Source of the DNA: Thermoanaerobacterium sp. RBIITD | GTDB taxonomy: Bacteria > Bacillota > Thermoanaerobacteria > Thermoanaerobacterales > Thermoanaerobacteraceae | DNA length: 64,000 bases | Direction: 5' to 3' | Assembly: GCF_900205865.1 (NCBI RefSeq) | Contig: NZ_LT906662.1 | Span: forward strand, 2,121,411 to 2,185,410 | Shown here: one piece after another, positions 27,056-35,718 of the stretch | Position numbering within the stretch: the first letter of the stretch is position 1 | Layout: every line of letters begins with the position of its first letter | Translations under genes and position numbers: made by a program | Notes under the pieces: generated by a model | What the model was told of the DNA's origin: nothing | Database searches by the model: none | The model's input: the letters and a program-made list of their open reading frames with translations, nothing else

Positions 27056-27928
27056 GTGAAAATTAAGAAAAAGAGAAATTCCATTATTTTTGTTGTATTT
27101 TTGTTAGTTCTAATTACTTCAACAATTATATATTTTGATAATAATATCTTGCAAGTGTCGCAATATACAGTAAGATCACATAAAATTCCAACATTATTTA
27201 ATGGTTTCAAAATAATGCAATTATCTGATTTGCATAGCAAGAACTTTGGAAAGAACAATTATAGACTTATAAAAAAGATTAATAGTGAAAATCCTGATAT
27301 TATTGTAATGACAGGAGATATGGTTAATACAAAAGATACTGATTTTGAAGTGTTTATTAATTTAGCTGAACAGCTAAGTAAAAGTTATGAAACATATTAT
27401 ATCGTTGGCAACCATGAACAAAATTTAAGTGACAATAAATTGAAGTCATTAACAGATAAACTTAATACAATTGGAATTAGGGTGCTGGATAATGAAAAAG
27501 TTACAATTACAAAAGGCAATGATAGTATTAATCTATATGGGCTATGGTTTAATCTTAAATATTATAAAGATGTGAGCAACGAATACACAAAGAATGCGTA
27601 TTTTGGGACCGAACAAATCAAAACTGTTTTAGGTAGTTTGGATAATAACTCATATAACATTTTGTTAACTCATAATCCAGTGTATTTTGACACATATTCG
27701 AATTGGGGTGCAGATTTAACTTTGTCTGGTCATATTCATGGCGGTATGGTAAGAATACCTTTTATGGGTGGATTACTTTCCCCTGAAAGAGAAATTTTTC
27801 CTAAATATGATGCAGGAGAGTATCAGATTAATGGAAAAGAACTAATTGTTAATAGAGGATTGGGCAATAGTTTTGGGTTTAGAATATTTAATCGGCCGGA
27901 AATATCAGTAATTATACTGTCAAATTAA
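27056..27928 (+). CDS. Membrane-anchored calcineurin-like metallophosphoesterase
   Basis: 290 residues. An N-terminal helix (IIFVVFLLVLITSTIIYF) anchors it; then the metal motifs LSDLH, TGDMVN, GNHE, THNP and GHIHGG in the canonical order. The family (YkuE-like) hydrolyses phosphodiesters or phospholipid headgroups outside the membrane. GTG start behind GGGGG. Pieces of the C-terminus of related genes occur at 10969-11169 and 52292-52397. Confidence 0.85.
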   Translation: MKIKKKRNSIIFVVFLLVLITSTIIYFDNNILQVSQYTVRSHKIPTLFNGFKIMQLSDLHSKNFGKNNYRLIKKINSENPDIIVMTGDMVNTKDTDFEVFINLAEQLSKSYETYYIVGNHEQNLSDNKLKSLTDKLNTIGIRVLDNEKVTITKGNDSINLYGLWFNLKYYKDVSNEYTKNAYFGTEQIKTVLGSLDNNSYNILLTHNPVYFDTYSNWGADLTLSGHIHGGMVRIPFMGGLLSPEREIFPKYDAGEYQINGKELIVNRGLGNSFGFRIFNRPEISVIILSN

Positions 27929-28148
27929 CCGCGGTGGTGAACATTGATTGAATTTCATGGATACGAATGAGCTTTACTTAGGACCAACCAATTTGTTGAA
28001 TTGCTTAATAATAATGCTGAAAACCAGATCGTTATCTATCCAATTATTATCGGATTATTCATAAACAAGACTTGTTTTTGGCAGGAGTAAATTAATCTTC
28101 ATATTCATAATGGAGTAGAAGAAAGAGCTATACTGAATCCGCATTTAT
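27929..28148. other. Gene-free stretch
   Basis: Between the phosphoesterase gene and the terminator I see only a possible short relic (MDTNELYLGPTN from 27957). Nothing supportable. Confidence 0.35.
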
Positions 28149-28175
28149 AAAAACAGGATGTCTGTGCCTGTTTTT
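28149..28175. terminator. Bidirectional terminator
   Basis: AAAAACAGG/CCTGTTTTT stem over a 9-base loop, followed by ATTTTTTT. It isolates the large operon that follows. Confidence 0.75.
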
Positions 28176-28248
28176 ATTTTTTTGTGGCATTATGTGATGA
28201 TTGGTTATATGCTGTTTTATTTTTCAGAAAAAATTGGAAGCAAATCTA

Positions 28249-28277
28249 TTGACTTTTCTTAAAAATAGTAATAATAT
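28249..28277 (+). promoter_or_regulatory. Candidate promoter of the 14-gene operon
   Basis: TTGACT at 28249-28254 and TAATAT at 28272-28277, spacing 17, 60-70 bases before the first gene. No equally good promoter was seen in the short junctions downstream, apart from the 69-base gap before the last gene. Confidence 0.5.
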
Positions 28278-28336
28278 ATACATATAAACGAACTGTGTTT
28301 TAAGGGAAATTATGTGATATATTAATGGTGAGTTAA

Positions 28337-29620
28337 GTGGAGTATATGTTTATTAAACCAGATAATATGGATGGACAAAGGATTTCTTATAATTATGTAG
28401 TGCAACGATATAAAATACAACAATTATTAAAGGAACAACCGCTTGTTGTATTAAATAATATTTGTGAAGAAATCACAAGCGGAATTAGAGTGAAAAAAGA
28501 ATATTATACAGATAAGGATGGGTACAGAATCGTTGCTCCTGGAGATATAAGAAGTGATATTGTATATGTTAATGAACTAAAGATGGTACGGACTGAAGTG
28601 GTGAAAGAAAAAGACATTATTAATAGTGGTGATGTTTTGATTACATCGTCAGGCAAATCAGGACAGATAATATACGCAAATGAAGCATTAGAAGGCTGTG
28701 TAGTAACGTCGGATATTATAAAAATTACGTTAAGGGACAGGAGTAAAGGTGTAAAGTTATATAGATTTTTAAAAAGTGATACAGGGCAAATGCTCTTAAA
28801 CTCTATAAAAATAGGGATTCTAAATAAAATTTTTGTGGAGGATGTTGCAAATTTATTAATTCCTGAAGATTTTGGCGCATATAAAGAAGGCTATTCTGAT
28901 GATGCTTTACGGTATGCAAGGGCAGAAAAATTATATAAATCAGCGGAAAACATGTTTTATAAAATAATTGATTATAAAGGGGAAGAAGAGTACCTTAAAT
29001 ACTTTTATGTTACAGATCATCTTGATAGCCATAGGTTAGACCCTGAATATTATTCGAATTTTTATACTGAATTGTATAGGGTGATTCAGAAAAACACGGA
29101 AAATGTTAAATGGCAGGAACTTGGAGAACTTGTAAAAATCAAAGTGGCCGAGAGACCTAAAATAAACGAAAATCAAAAGGTAAAGTATTTTTTGTTGGCT
29201 GATATAGACCCTTATTTTTCAATTATAAAAGAAACTCACGAGGATTTTTACGGCAATTTAAGCAATCGGATGAGATATATTGTCAGAAGTGGAGAAATAG
29301 TAACTGCCAAAGGTGGAAGTGCCACAGGGACTAAGGGACATGCAACGGCGCTTATCACAGAAGAATTTGATGGTATGGTCACAACAGATGCGCTGTACAA
29401 TTTGGTTCCCAGAAATATTAGTCCTTATTATCTCTTATTTTTATTTAAACAGCCAGTGATTTTAAATCAGATAAATATGTTTACTAAAGGAACATTGTAT
29501 AAACTTATTCAGAGAAAGGACTTTGAAAGAATTAGAATACCACGGCTGAGGACAGATTTAGAGTGGCAAATAGCAGATAAAATGATGAATTATTTAAATC
29601 AGTTACAAAACAAATTTTAA
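28337..29620 (+). CDS. Type I restriction specificity-like subunit, first of two (HsdS-like)
   Basis: 427 residues. Two half-repeats of the HsdS kind: SGDVLITSSGKSGQIIYAN with IFVEDVANLLIP in the first, and SGEIVTAKGGSATGTKGHAT with RKDFERIRIPRL in the second; each would be a DNA-target-recognition domain followed by a helix. HsdS proteins choose the sequence the methylase modifies. It lies three genes ahead of hsdM, which is unusual. GTG 28337 or ATG 28346 may be the start. Opens the 14-gene operon. Confidence 0.75.
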   Translation: MEYMFIKPDNMDGQRISYNYVVQRYKIQQLLKEQPLVVLNNICEEITSGIRVKKEYYTDKDGYRIVAPGDIRSDIVYVNELKMVRTEVVKEKDIINSGDVLITSSGKSGQIIYANEALEGCVVTSDIIKITLRDRSKGVKLYRFLKSDTGQMLLNSIKIGILNKIFVEDVANLLIPEDFGAYKEGYSDDALRYARAEKLYKSAENMFYKIIDYKGEEEYLKYFYVTDHLDSHRLDPEYYSNFYTELYRVIQKNTENVKWQELGELVKIKVAERPKINENQKVKYFLLADIDPYFSIIKETHEDFYGNLSNRMRYIVRSGEIVTAKGGSATGTKGHATALITEEFDGMVTTDALYNLVPRNISPYYLLFLFKQPVILNQINMFTKGTLYKLIQRKDFERIRIPRLRTDLEWQIADKMMNYLNQLQNKF

Positions 29621-29634
29621 AAGAGGTGTTATAT

Positions 29635-29865
29635 ATGGGTAAAAATCAATGGGTTGTAAAACATGGCGACAAATGGGCTGTTAAAGGTGAAGGCAACGAA
29701 AGAGTAACTAAAGTTACTGATACGCAAAAACAAGCAATAAATGTAGCAAAAGGAATTGCCCAAAACCAGAAATCAGAACTGATTATCCAAGGAAGAGACG
29801 GCAAAATAAGAAGTAAAGATAGTTATGGAAATGACACGTGTCCACCACGAGATAAGGAACATTAA
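29635..29865 (+). CDS. DUF2188 protein
   Basis: 76 residues from the ATG at 29635 (AAGAGGTG upstream). WVVKHGDKWAVKGEGNERVT, followed by QKQAINVAKGIAQNQKSELI and GRDGKIRSKDSYGND, is the DUF2188 fold, a small domain with a beta hairpin and helix commonly encoded beside restriction-modification genes. Biochemical role not established. Spacing to both neighbours is 15 bases or less. Confidence 0.82.
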   Translation: MGKNQWVVKHGDKWAVKGEGNERVTKVTDTQKQAINVAKGIAQNQKSELIIQGRDGKIRSKDSYGNDTCPPRDKEH

Positions 29866-29880
29866 TGGAGGTGGATGCTG

Positions 29881-30243
29881 TTGGTAGAAATAATATATGA
29901 TCAACTTAAAACTCCTAAGTCCATTGAAGAGTTACATCAAAGATTAAATGAATCGGGTATAAGATGGAACAAAGCACAAGTAGAATTATTTCTTCAAATG
30001 GATAGCAATATCAAAAAAATAGGAGACATATACAGTGCTGCAGGAAATGATTTAAATAACATTATACTGGATGTAATAGATAAAGCCATAGAGGGAAAGC
30101 CAGTCATACCCATTAAAAAAATTATGGAGTATGTACCAAGTGATATTACTGTTAGTGCAGAGGAGATATCAAAAATTGCCGAGCAAAGTGGAAGGTATAT
30201 ACTTCATCCCAACGGAGCTGTTTTAATGAGAGCAGAAAATTAA
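29881..30243 (+). CDS. Hypothetical protein, winged-helix-like, 120 residues
   Basis: TTG at 29881 is preferred because GGAGGTG is seven bases upstream; an ATG at 29875 is too close. The start (IIYDQLKTPKSIEELHQRLNESGIRW) has the look of a winged-helix domain. The rest, with PVIPIKKIMEYVPSDITVS, is unfamiliar. Lies 12 bases before hsdM; may be a modulator of the methylase. Function unknown. Confidence 0.6.
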   Translation: MVEIIYDQLKTPKSIEELHQRLNESGIRWNKAQVELFLQMDSNIKKIGDIYSAAGNDLNNIILDVIDKAIEGKPVIPIKKIMEYVPSDITVSAEEISKIAEQSGRYILHPNGAVLMRAEN

Positions 30244-30255
30244 GGAGGAACTTGC

Positions 30256-32142
30256 ATGCAGGAACTAAAGGATAAAATCAAAAAACTTGGTTACGATGAA
30301 ATAAAGGATATTGATGATGCTACCTTTGTAGCCAGTCATAAAGATGTATATGTATATGTAAAAAAAGTAGATGAAGAACAGTTGAAACCAGAACTGGTTA
30401 CAAGCATAACCTATGAAGCAATGGCAACAGATCCTATATCTACATATGCTTGGATTACAAATGGTACCAGCAATGCCTATATACTTGTGGAAGAGGAAAA
30501 GGCTGTTTCTGAAATTCCATCGGTCTTTGAAGATGAAAACAAATTGTACTCAGGCAAAAGGCAACTTACTGATAGGGACAAATGGTCAATAAGAAAATAT
30601 CAGGAGCTACAAGAGAAATTTGATGGACTCCATGAAATGATTTATGCAAATAAAGACCATGTGAATAATTCCAATGATGTAATTGATGAATTTAGTAAAC
30701 TTATTTTCATGGAAACATTCAGGCTATATCACCCAGATTATCAGTTGAAAAAAGGAAATTTATCAGGAAAATTTTTTAATGATATTTACAGTTACGAATA
30801 TGTAGCAAAAAACAAGGGTAAAGCCGTCCAAGAGATAAGGGAAGCCTTTAAAGAAATAAAGGACCATGCAGATTATGTTGCTATTTTGGATAATGGGGAA
30901 AAGGCAAACATATTTAGTGCAGATGAATATATAAAACTGGAGAATCCCAACATTTATATTGCTGTTTTAAAGGCTCTCCAGGATTTAGGACCGATAGTAA
31001 TTGACGGTGTAGAGAAACCTGCCACTTTAAGGGATTTGACTGGGGATGTATTGGGCAGGGTTTTTGATGTACTGCTTCGTGGAAAGTTTGAGAATAAAGG
31101 CGGTATGGGTATCTATCTTACTCCAAGACAGGTAACGGAAGCAGCAGCAGAAATGGTTTTACACGACCTTACCAAAGATGGGGCAGCAAAACTAATTGGT
31201 AAAGACCCAAAAACAGGAATCCCTACCCTCCGCATAGGTGATTTGTGCTGCGGTTCGGCGGGATTTTTAATAAAAATGCTTCAGAAGATAGAACACTACC
31301 TCCTAAATAAATTAACAGGAGACAAGAAACAATATGAAGAACTTTTTGAACAAATGAAGGAACACTGCTTTATCGGTGCGGATAATGCCCCGGGAATGGT
31401 TCTCAAGGCAAGAATCAATATGGCGCTACATGGAGCGCCTAAGTGTCCTATTTTCCAAACGAGAAATTCACTAGTGAATACACGCCTTAAACCAGGGACA
31501 TTCGATGCAATCCTTACAAATCCTCCATTTTCGAAAACTGGTATTTCAAAAACGATTAAGAAAGGGAATACCACTGTTGAAAACCCTGAAGGCGCTGAAA
31601 TTATCAAATATTATTCTTCTGACATAGATGAGGATGGACAAAACAGAATGAATCCTTATGGCTTATCACTTGGGTCAAAGCCAGACAGCAGAGGTCAGTG
31701 GAAAGAAGTAAATTCTGTAGACCCTGCAGTATTGTTTATCGATAGAAACCTTCAATTATTGAAACCAGGCGGGCTACTCATGATAGTTGTACCAGACGGC
31801 ATACTCTCAAACTCAGGGGATAAATATGTCCGTGAATACATCATGGGTAAAAAGAACCCTGTAACTGGGGAATTTGAAGGTGGTAAAGCAATACTGAAAG
31901 CAGTAATTAGCCTTCCGCAAGAAACCTTTGCCCTTTCAGGAGCAGGTGCAAAAACTTCGCTGCTGTACCTAAAAAAGAAGGAACATCCAGGAGAAAAACA
32001 GGGTCCTGTATTTATGGCAGTAGCAGATGAGGTTGGATTTACTGTAAAACAGAATGTAGAAGTACAACTAGGCGATGACCACAATGACCTACTAAAGATT
32101 GTGGAGGCTTATAAGAAGGGTATGCCGGAGGATGTAGAATAG
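30256..32142 (+). CDS. hsdM: Type I-like N6-adenine DNA methyltransferase (HsdM-like)
   Basis: 628 residues. SAM motif I at 329-337 (DLCCGSAGF) and catalytic motif IV NPPF at 422-425 define the adenine N6 methylase; both DNA strands' target would be set by HsdS. The first ~250 residues are the helical HsdM N-domain plus an extra part, and the C-terminus has the expected LPQETFALSGAGAKTSLLYL. GGAGGA before ATG. No hsdR gene follows, so methylation probably protects self DNA from other proteins of this operon. Confidence 0.88.
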   Translation: MQELKDKIKKLGYDEIKDIDDATFVASHKDVYVYVKKVDEEQLKPELVTSITYEAMATDPISTYAWITNGTSNAYILVEEEKAVSEIPSVFEDENKLYSGKRQLTDRDKWSIRKYQELQEKFDGLHEMIYANKDHVNNSNDVIDEFSKLIFMETFRLYHPDYQLKKGNLSGKFFNDIYSYEYVAKNKGKAVQEIREAFKEIKDHADYVAILDNGEKANIFSADEYIKLENPNIYIAVLKALQDLGPIVIDGVEKPATLRDLTGDVLGRVFDVLLRGKFENKGGMGIYLTPRQVTEAAAEMVLHDLTKDGAAKLIGKDPKTGIPTLRIGDLCCGSAGFLIKMLQKIEHYLLNKLTGDKKQYEELFEQMKEHCFIGADNAPGMVLKARINMALHGAPKCPIFQTRNSLVNTRLKPGTFDAILTNPPFSKTGISKTIKKGNTTVENPEGAEIIKYYSSDIDEDGQNRMNPYGLSLGSKPDSRGQWKEVNSVDPAVLFIDRNLQLLKPGGLLMIVVPDGILSNSGDKYVREYIMGKKNPVTGEFEGGKAILKAVISLPQETFALSGAGAKTSLLYLKKKEHPGEKQGPVFMAVADEVGFTVKQNVEVQLGDDHNDLLKIVEAYKKGMPEDVE

Positions 32143-32157
32143 GTGGTGATATATAAA

Positions 32158-33567
32158 GTGAATGCTTATATTTCAATTATGAAAAAGCCAAACATAATTT
32201 GGATTAATAGTAGTTTCATAGATGACAGAATTAACAGCAATCATTATAAAGAAAAAATGTTGACTAATATAGAAAATATATTAAATAGTGGATTATATAT
32301 ACTCAAAATAAATGATATTGTTGAAGTAAATCGAAGGGGTAAAGGGTTAAGTGTATTAAAGGATGGAGAAATACCTAATTATAAAGTTCGTAATTTAACT
32401 AATTTTGGAGTAGATGAAGAACCTGATTATGTATCAAAAGAAGACTTTATCAAAAATAAATCGTGCCATATAAAAAAGGGAGATGTTTTGTTGGCATCAA
32501 CGGGCGTTGGCTCATTGGGAAAAGTTGATTTATTTTATGGTAATTTTCCAGCAACTGTCGATGGACATATAACTATTTTAAGAACTAAAGAAAATTTCGA
32601 TAGTGGATATTTAAAGGCATACTTACAGAGTAAATATGGGCAAATTATGATTGAACAAAATACTTTAGGAAGTACTGGTCAGACCGAATTATATCCAAAA
32701 GATATTGAAAAATTTTTAATCCCCATCCCATCTCCTGAAATTCAAAAATACATAGGAGATAAGGTTAGAAAAGCAGATGAGTTGAGAGAAGAAGCGAAAA
32801 GATTGAAGAAAGAGGCTGAAACATTTCTTTATGAAATGCTTCAACTTAAACCATTAAATGATTTTGATAAAGATATGTTTTCATTTGTCAATAGTAATTA
32901 TATTGATTCTGAAAGATTAGATTCGGAGTATTATAAAACAAAATATATTACATTAGAGAAACTCTTAAAAAGTAAAAAAGTTACTTCTTTTAAGGATATT
33001 ATAATCGAAAGTAAGTATGGAGCATCTGTGCCAGCAGATTACACAATGGTTGGTATACCTTTTATTAGAGGAAATAATTTAACTGATAATGAAATTAATA
33101 TTGATGATATTGTATATTTAAATAAAAAATTAAAAGATGAAGTTAAAGACCATCATGTAAATACTGGAGATATTTTGATAACAAGAAGTGGAACTGTTGG
33201 TATTAGTGCAGTTGTTGATGAAAAATGCGATGGGTTCTCATTTGGTTCATTTATGATAAAACTACGTATTGATATGAGAATATGGAACCCTTATTATATA
33301 GCAGCATTCTTAAATTCATTTTGGGGGAAATGGCAAATTGAAAGGTTACAAAATGGTGCTGTTCAGCAAAATATTAATTTACAAGAAATTGGTAGAATTA
33401 TAATACCTATTATTTCAAAAGAAAATCAAGATAAAATTGAAGAATTAATCAAAAATTATATTAATAAAAAAAGACAATCAAAGCAACTAATCCAGGAAGC
33501 CAAGCAAGATGTTGAAGACCTAATAGAAGGCAACTTTGATATGTCAAAAGTAAAAGCAAATAGTTAA
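32158..33567 (+). CDS. hsdS: Type I restriction specificity-like subunit, second (HsdS)
   Basis: 469 residues from GTG 32158, chosen since AGGTGG lies ~10 bases before; GTG 32143 is the longer alternative. Two recognition half-repeats: KKGDVLLASTGVGSLGKVD with TELYPKDIEKFLIPIP, and TGDILITRSGTVGISAV with NINLQEIGRIIIPI, each followed by a conserved helix (EEAKRLKKEAETFL). DNA is visibly more AT-rich than hsdM, as in exchanged specificity genes. Two S subunits for one M subunit suggest two target sites or a divergent use of one. Confidence 0.85.
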   Translation: MNAYISIMKKPNIIWINSSFIDDRINSNHYKEKMLTNIENILNSGLYILKINDIVEVNRRGKGLSVLKDGEIPNYKVRNLTNFGVDEEPDYVSKEDFIKNKSCHIKKGDVLLASTGVGSLGKVDLFYGNFPATVDGHITILRTKENFDSGYLKAYLQSKYGQIMIEQNTLGSTGQTELYPKDIEKFLIPIPSPEIQKYIGDKVRKADELREEAKRLKKEAETFLYEMLQLKPLNDFDKDMFSFVNSNYIDSERLDSEYYKTKYITLEKLLKSKKVTSFKDIIIESKYGASVPADYTMVGIPFIRGNNLTDNEINIDDIVYLNKKLKDEVKDHHVNTGDILITRSGTVGISAVVDEKCDGFSFGSFMIKLRIDMRIWNPYYIAAFLNSFWGKWQIERLQNGAVQQNINLQEIGRIIIPIISKENQDKIEELIKNYINKKRQSKQLIQEAKQDVEDLIEGNFDMSKVKANS

Positions 33568-33590
33568 AATTTTGTACAGAGCAAAGGCAG

Positions 33591-34655
33591 GTGAGACCTT
33601 TGGTAAACATAAACGAGTTGGTTAAAAGTTTAAATAACCTATACGACTACGGGGAAATAAAAAATAACATAGATTTACAATACCTTATAGACCAAAACTT
33701 TATTAGTCTTGTAGAGGACAGGCTGGTTATTACGAAAAAATGGATTAAGTTTAGCGGAAAAGTAAATAGAGAAGATTTTATAACATCGCTTCTCTGTTTC
33801 TATCCACCTCTGTTACATAAGTTGCTAAAAAAAGTATACAAAGAGGCTTGTATTATAGGTCAAAGAGGGGACAGTAAAGCTCTATATGAGTTTATAGACA
33901 GCATCCCTGAATTTGCTGAAACCATATTAAACATCAAGGATAAAGATGTAGAAGAAACGGAAGAAATAAAATCCTTTTATCAGGCTGTGTTTAATGGTTA
34001 TCCTCAATATCCTTCAATACTTACAAAACTAAAAACCATGCAGTTGGCAGAGGATACAGAGGATGTGGAGTTATCACCGATGGGTAATAACCCTAATGAA
34101 ATATGGGTACAGGGCAGGAGGATAACTTCATCTGTTAACCTCTCGAAGTTAAAGGATAAAAACAAATACACCTTTACTCCCTATGAATACAAGGATTTTC
34201 CAGTGGAAGAGAAAGTAGCGGAGGTTCTTTCTTACCCATGGAAAACTTTTTTAACGATACTATCAATGGTAGCCCTTGAATACCAAACGGCTGGTTTTGA
34301 AGGATTATCCATAAGACCCACGGACCACACCAACTACTATACAACTCAAGCCTTAGACTTTTACATCTTTAATACAAAGGGCAGGGAAGTTAGGGTAGGA
34401 AGGCTCAATGATTTTGTATATGAGTTTTGCATGGAAAATGATATGTACCTTTTCCCAGATAAGGCTCCTGAAGTAGACAAGGTGGTTTTTGATATGATGG
34501 ATGAGCAGAAAATTGATTTTAAAGATGGGGAATATGTCCTCAATGAAAAGTTTAAAGACCTGATATACTCAAAGGATATTATTATAAAAAACCGCTCCAG
34601 AAAGTTTAAAAGCACCCTTAAAGACTATGTAGAAAAGTTGAGGAATACATTATGA
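33591..34655 (+). CDS. Unknown protein A of the operon, 354 residues
   Basis: I do not recognise it. Soluble, mostly helical, with acidic stretches (ILNIKDKDVEETEEIK). Contains TPYEYKDFPVEEKVAEV and LSIRPTDHTNYYTTQALDF. No Walker, nuclease or methylase motif. GTG start behind GGCAG; TTG 33600 is possible. Its TGA overlaps the next ATG (ATGA), so it is coupled with protein B. Confidence 0.65.
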   Translation: MRPLVNINELVKSLNNLYDYGEIKNNIDLQYLIDQNFISLVEDRLVITKKWIKFSGKVNREDFITSLLCFYPPLLHKLLKKVYKEACIIGQRGDSKALYEFIDSIPEFAETILNIKDKDVEETEEIKSFYQAVFNGYPQYPSILTKLKTMQLAEDTEDVELSPMGNNPNEIWVQGRRITSSVNLSKLKDKNKYTFTPYEYKDFPVEEKVAEVLSYPWKTFLTILSMVALEYQTAGFEGLSIRPTDHTNYYTTQALDFYIFNTKGREVRVGRLNDFVYEFCMENDMYLFPDKAPEVDKVVFDMMDEQKIDFKDGEYVLNEKFKDLIYSKDIIIKNRSRKFKSTLKDYVEKLRNTL

Positions 34656-35707
34656 TTATAAAAATAGGTACGGACAGATTTTGGGTAAAGGCATCCAATA
34701 TAGAAAGATGGGCAGAAATTTTAAAATCCTTACCAAAGAAAGTACCCTGCAGCAGTAAAAAAGATTTAGCCAAGGATTATCTGGGCTATAAGGTTGACGA
34801 GAGCGGAAGAATTGTTAATGCTGATGAGGTATATGGTCTGTTTGGTGCAGAAAAAGATAAAAACTCTTTAACTATTGTTGGATGTAACTTTATAAAGGAA
34901 ATTGAAGGCGGATATGAACTTACAGAGGGTGCCACTGAACTGGTAGAAAGATTTAAACATAATGAAGAATGGGAAAAGGTATTGGCCAAGCAATTATTAA
35001 AGTATTCCATAAGAATTAGGACCATTGCTTATGCGATGCTAAATGGAGGATATCTCTATTTTGAAAAAGGATATATGGAAAACTTCGCAAAGGCTTATAT
35101 AACCCTAAATGACAAGAAGTTTTACATTTTCAGCAGTAAGCCTGATGAAATGAACATTAATAGTTTAATGAAGGAGAATCAATCAAAAATATTAGGGGAT
35201 TTCTGGAAAATGGAACTTGATATTGGAAATGGGGAAGAAATAGAATTTAGGGGCGTTAATAAAGATTATCCTTCTTTAGGTTCTATGAGTACTTATTTAA
35301 AAATACCAATGCTGTTATTTGATTATTTAGGGTGGATTGTTGAAAGCGAAGATGGAAGGTACATCTTAGATAAACATAAGATAAAAGAGGATACAGGTAT
35401 TGATGTATATGAAAGTTTAGTAAATGAAGCCGATATGGATGATATAGAAATACTACATAAATTAATTAAAGAATACTCGGATGCAAGGGGATTTTTCCCA
35501 ATAGGAATAGTAGGCTCCATATTGAAAAAGAAGGTTGACAGTGAGAATACCATGGCAGAAGAACAATGGATTGACCATTACTTTGTTACAGGTATAAACA
35601 AAGGGAAGTTTATAATTAAAGACCATGAGCAGGGACAGCCCAGGCACGGCAGGGGCTTGCTGGGGAAAAAAGATTATCAATTAATTAAGTTGGAGATTAG
35701 AGATTAG
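34652..35707 (+). CDS. Unknown protein B of the operon, 351 residues
   Basis: Not recognised. Similar in size to the coupled protein A; helical, with a pattern suggesting winged-helix parts (ANGGYLYFEKGYMENFAK-like region at ~130 and FFPIGIVGSILKKKV near 270). Ends basic (PRHGRGLLGKKDYQLIKLEI). Could be a DNA- or partner-binding subunit. No catalytic motif visible. Confidence 0.65.
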   Translation: MIIKIGTDRFWVKASNIERWAEILKSLPKKVPCSSKKDLAKDYLGYKVDESGRIVNADEVYGLFGAEKDKNSLTIVGCNFIKEIEGGYELTEGATELVERFKHNEEWEKVLAKQLLKYSIRIRTIAYAMLNGGYLYFEKGYMENFAKAYITLNDKKFYIFSSKPDEMNINSLMKENQSKILGDFWKMELDIGNGEEIEFRGVNKDYPSLGSMSTYLKIPMLLFDYLGWIVESEDGRYILDKHKIKEDTGIDVYESLVNEADMDDIEILHKLIKEYSDARGFFPIGIVGSILKKKVDSENTMAEEQWIDHYFVTGINKGKFIIKDHEQGQPRHGRGLLGKKDYQLIKLEIRD

Positions 35708-35718
35708 GAGGGATGGAT

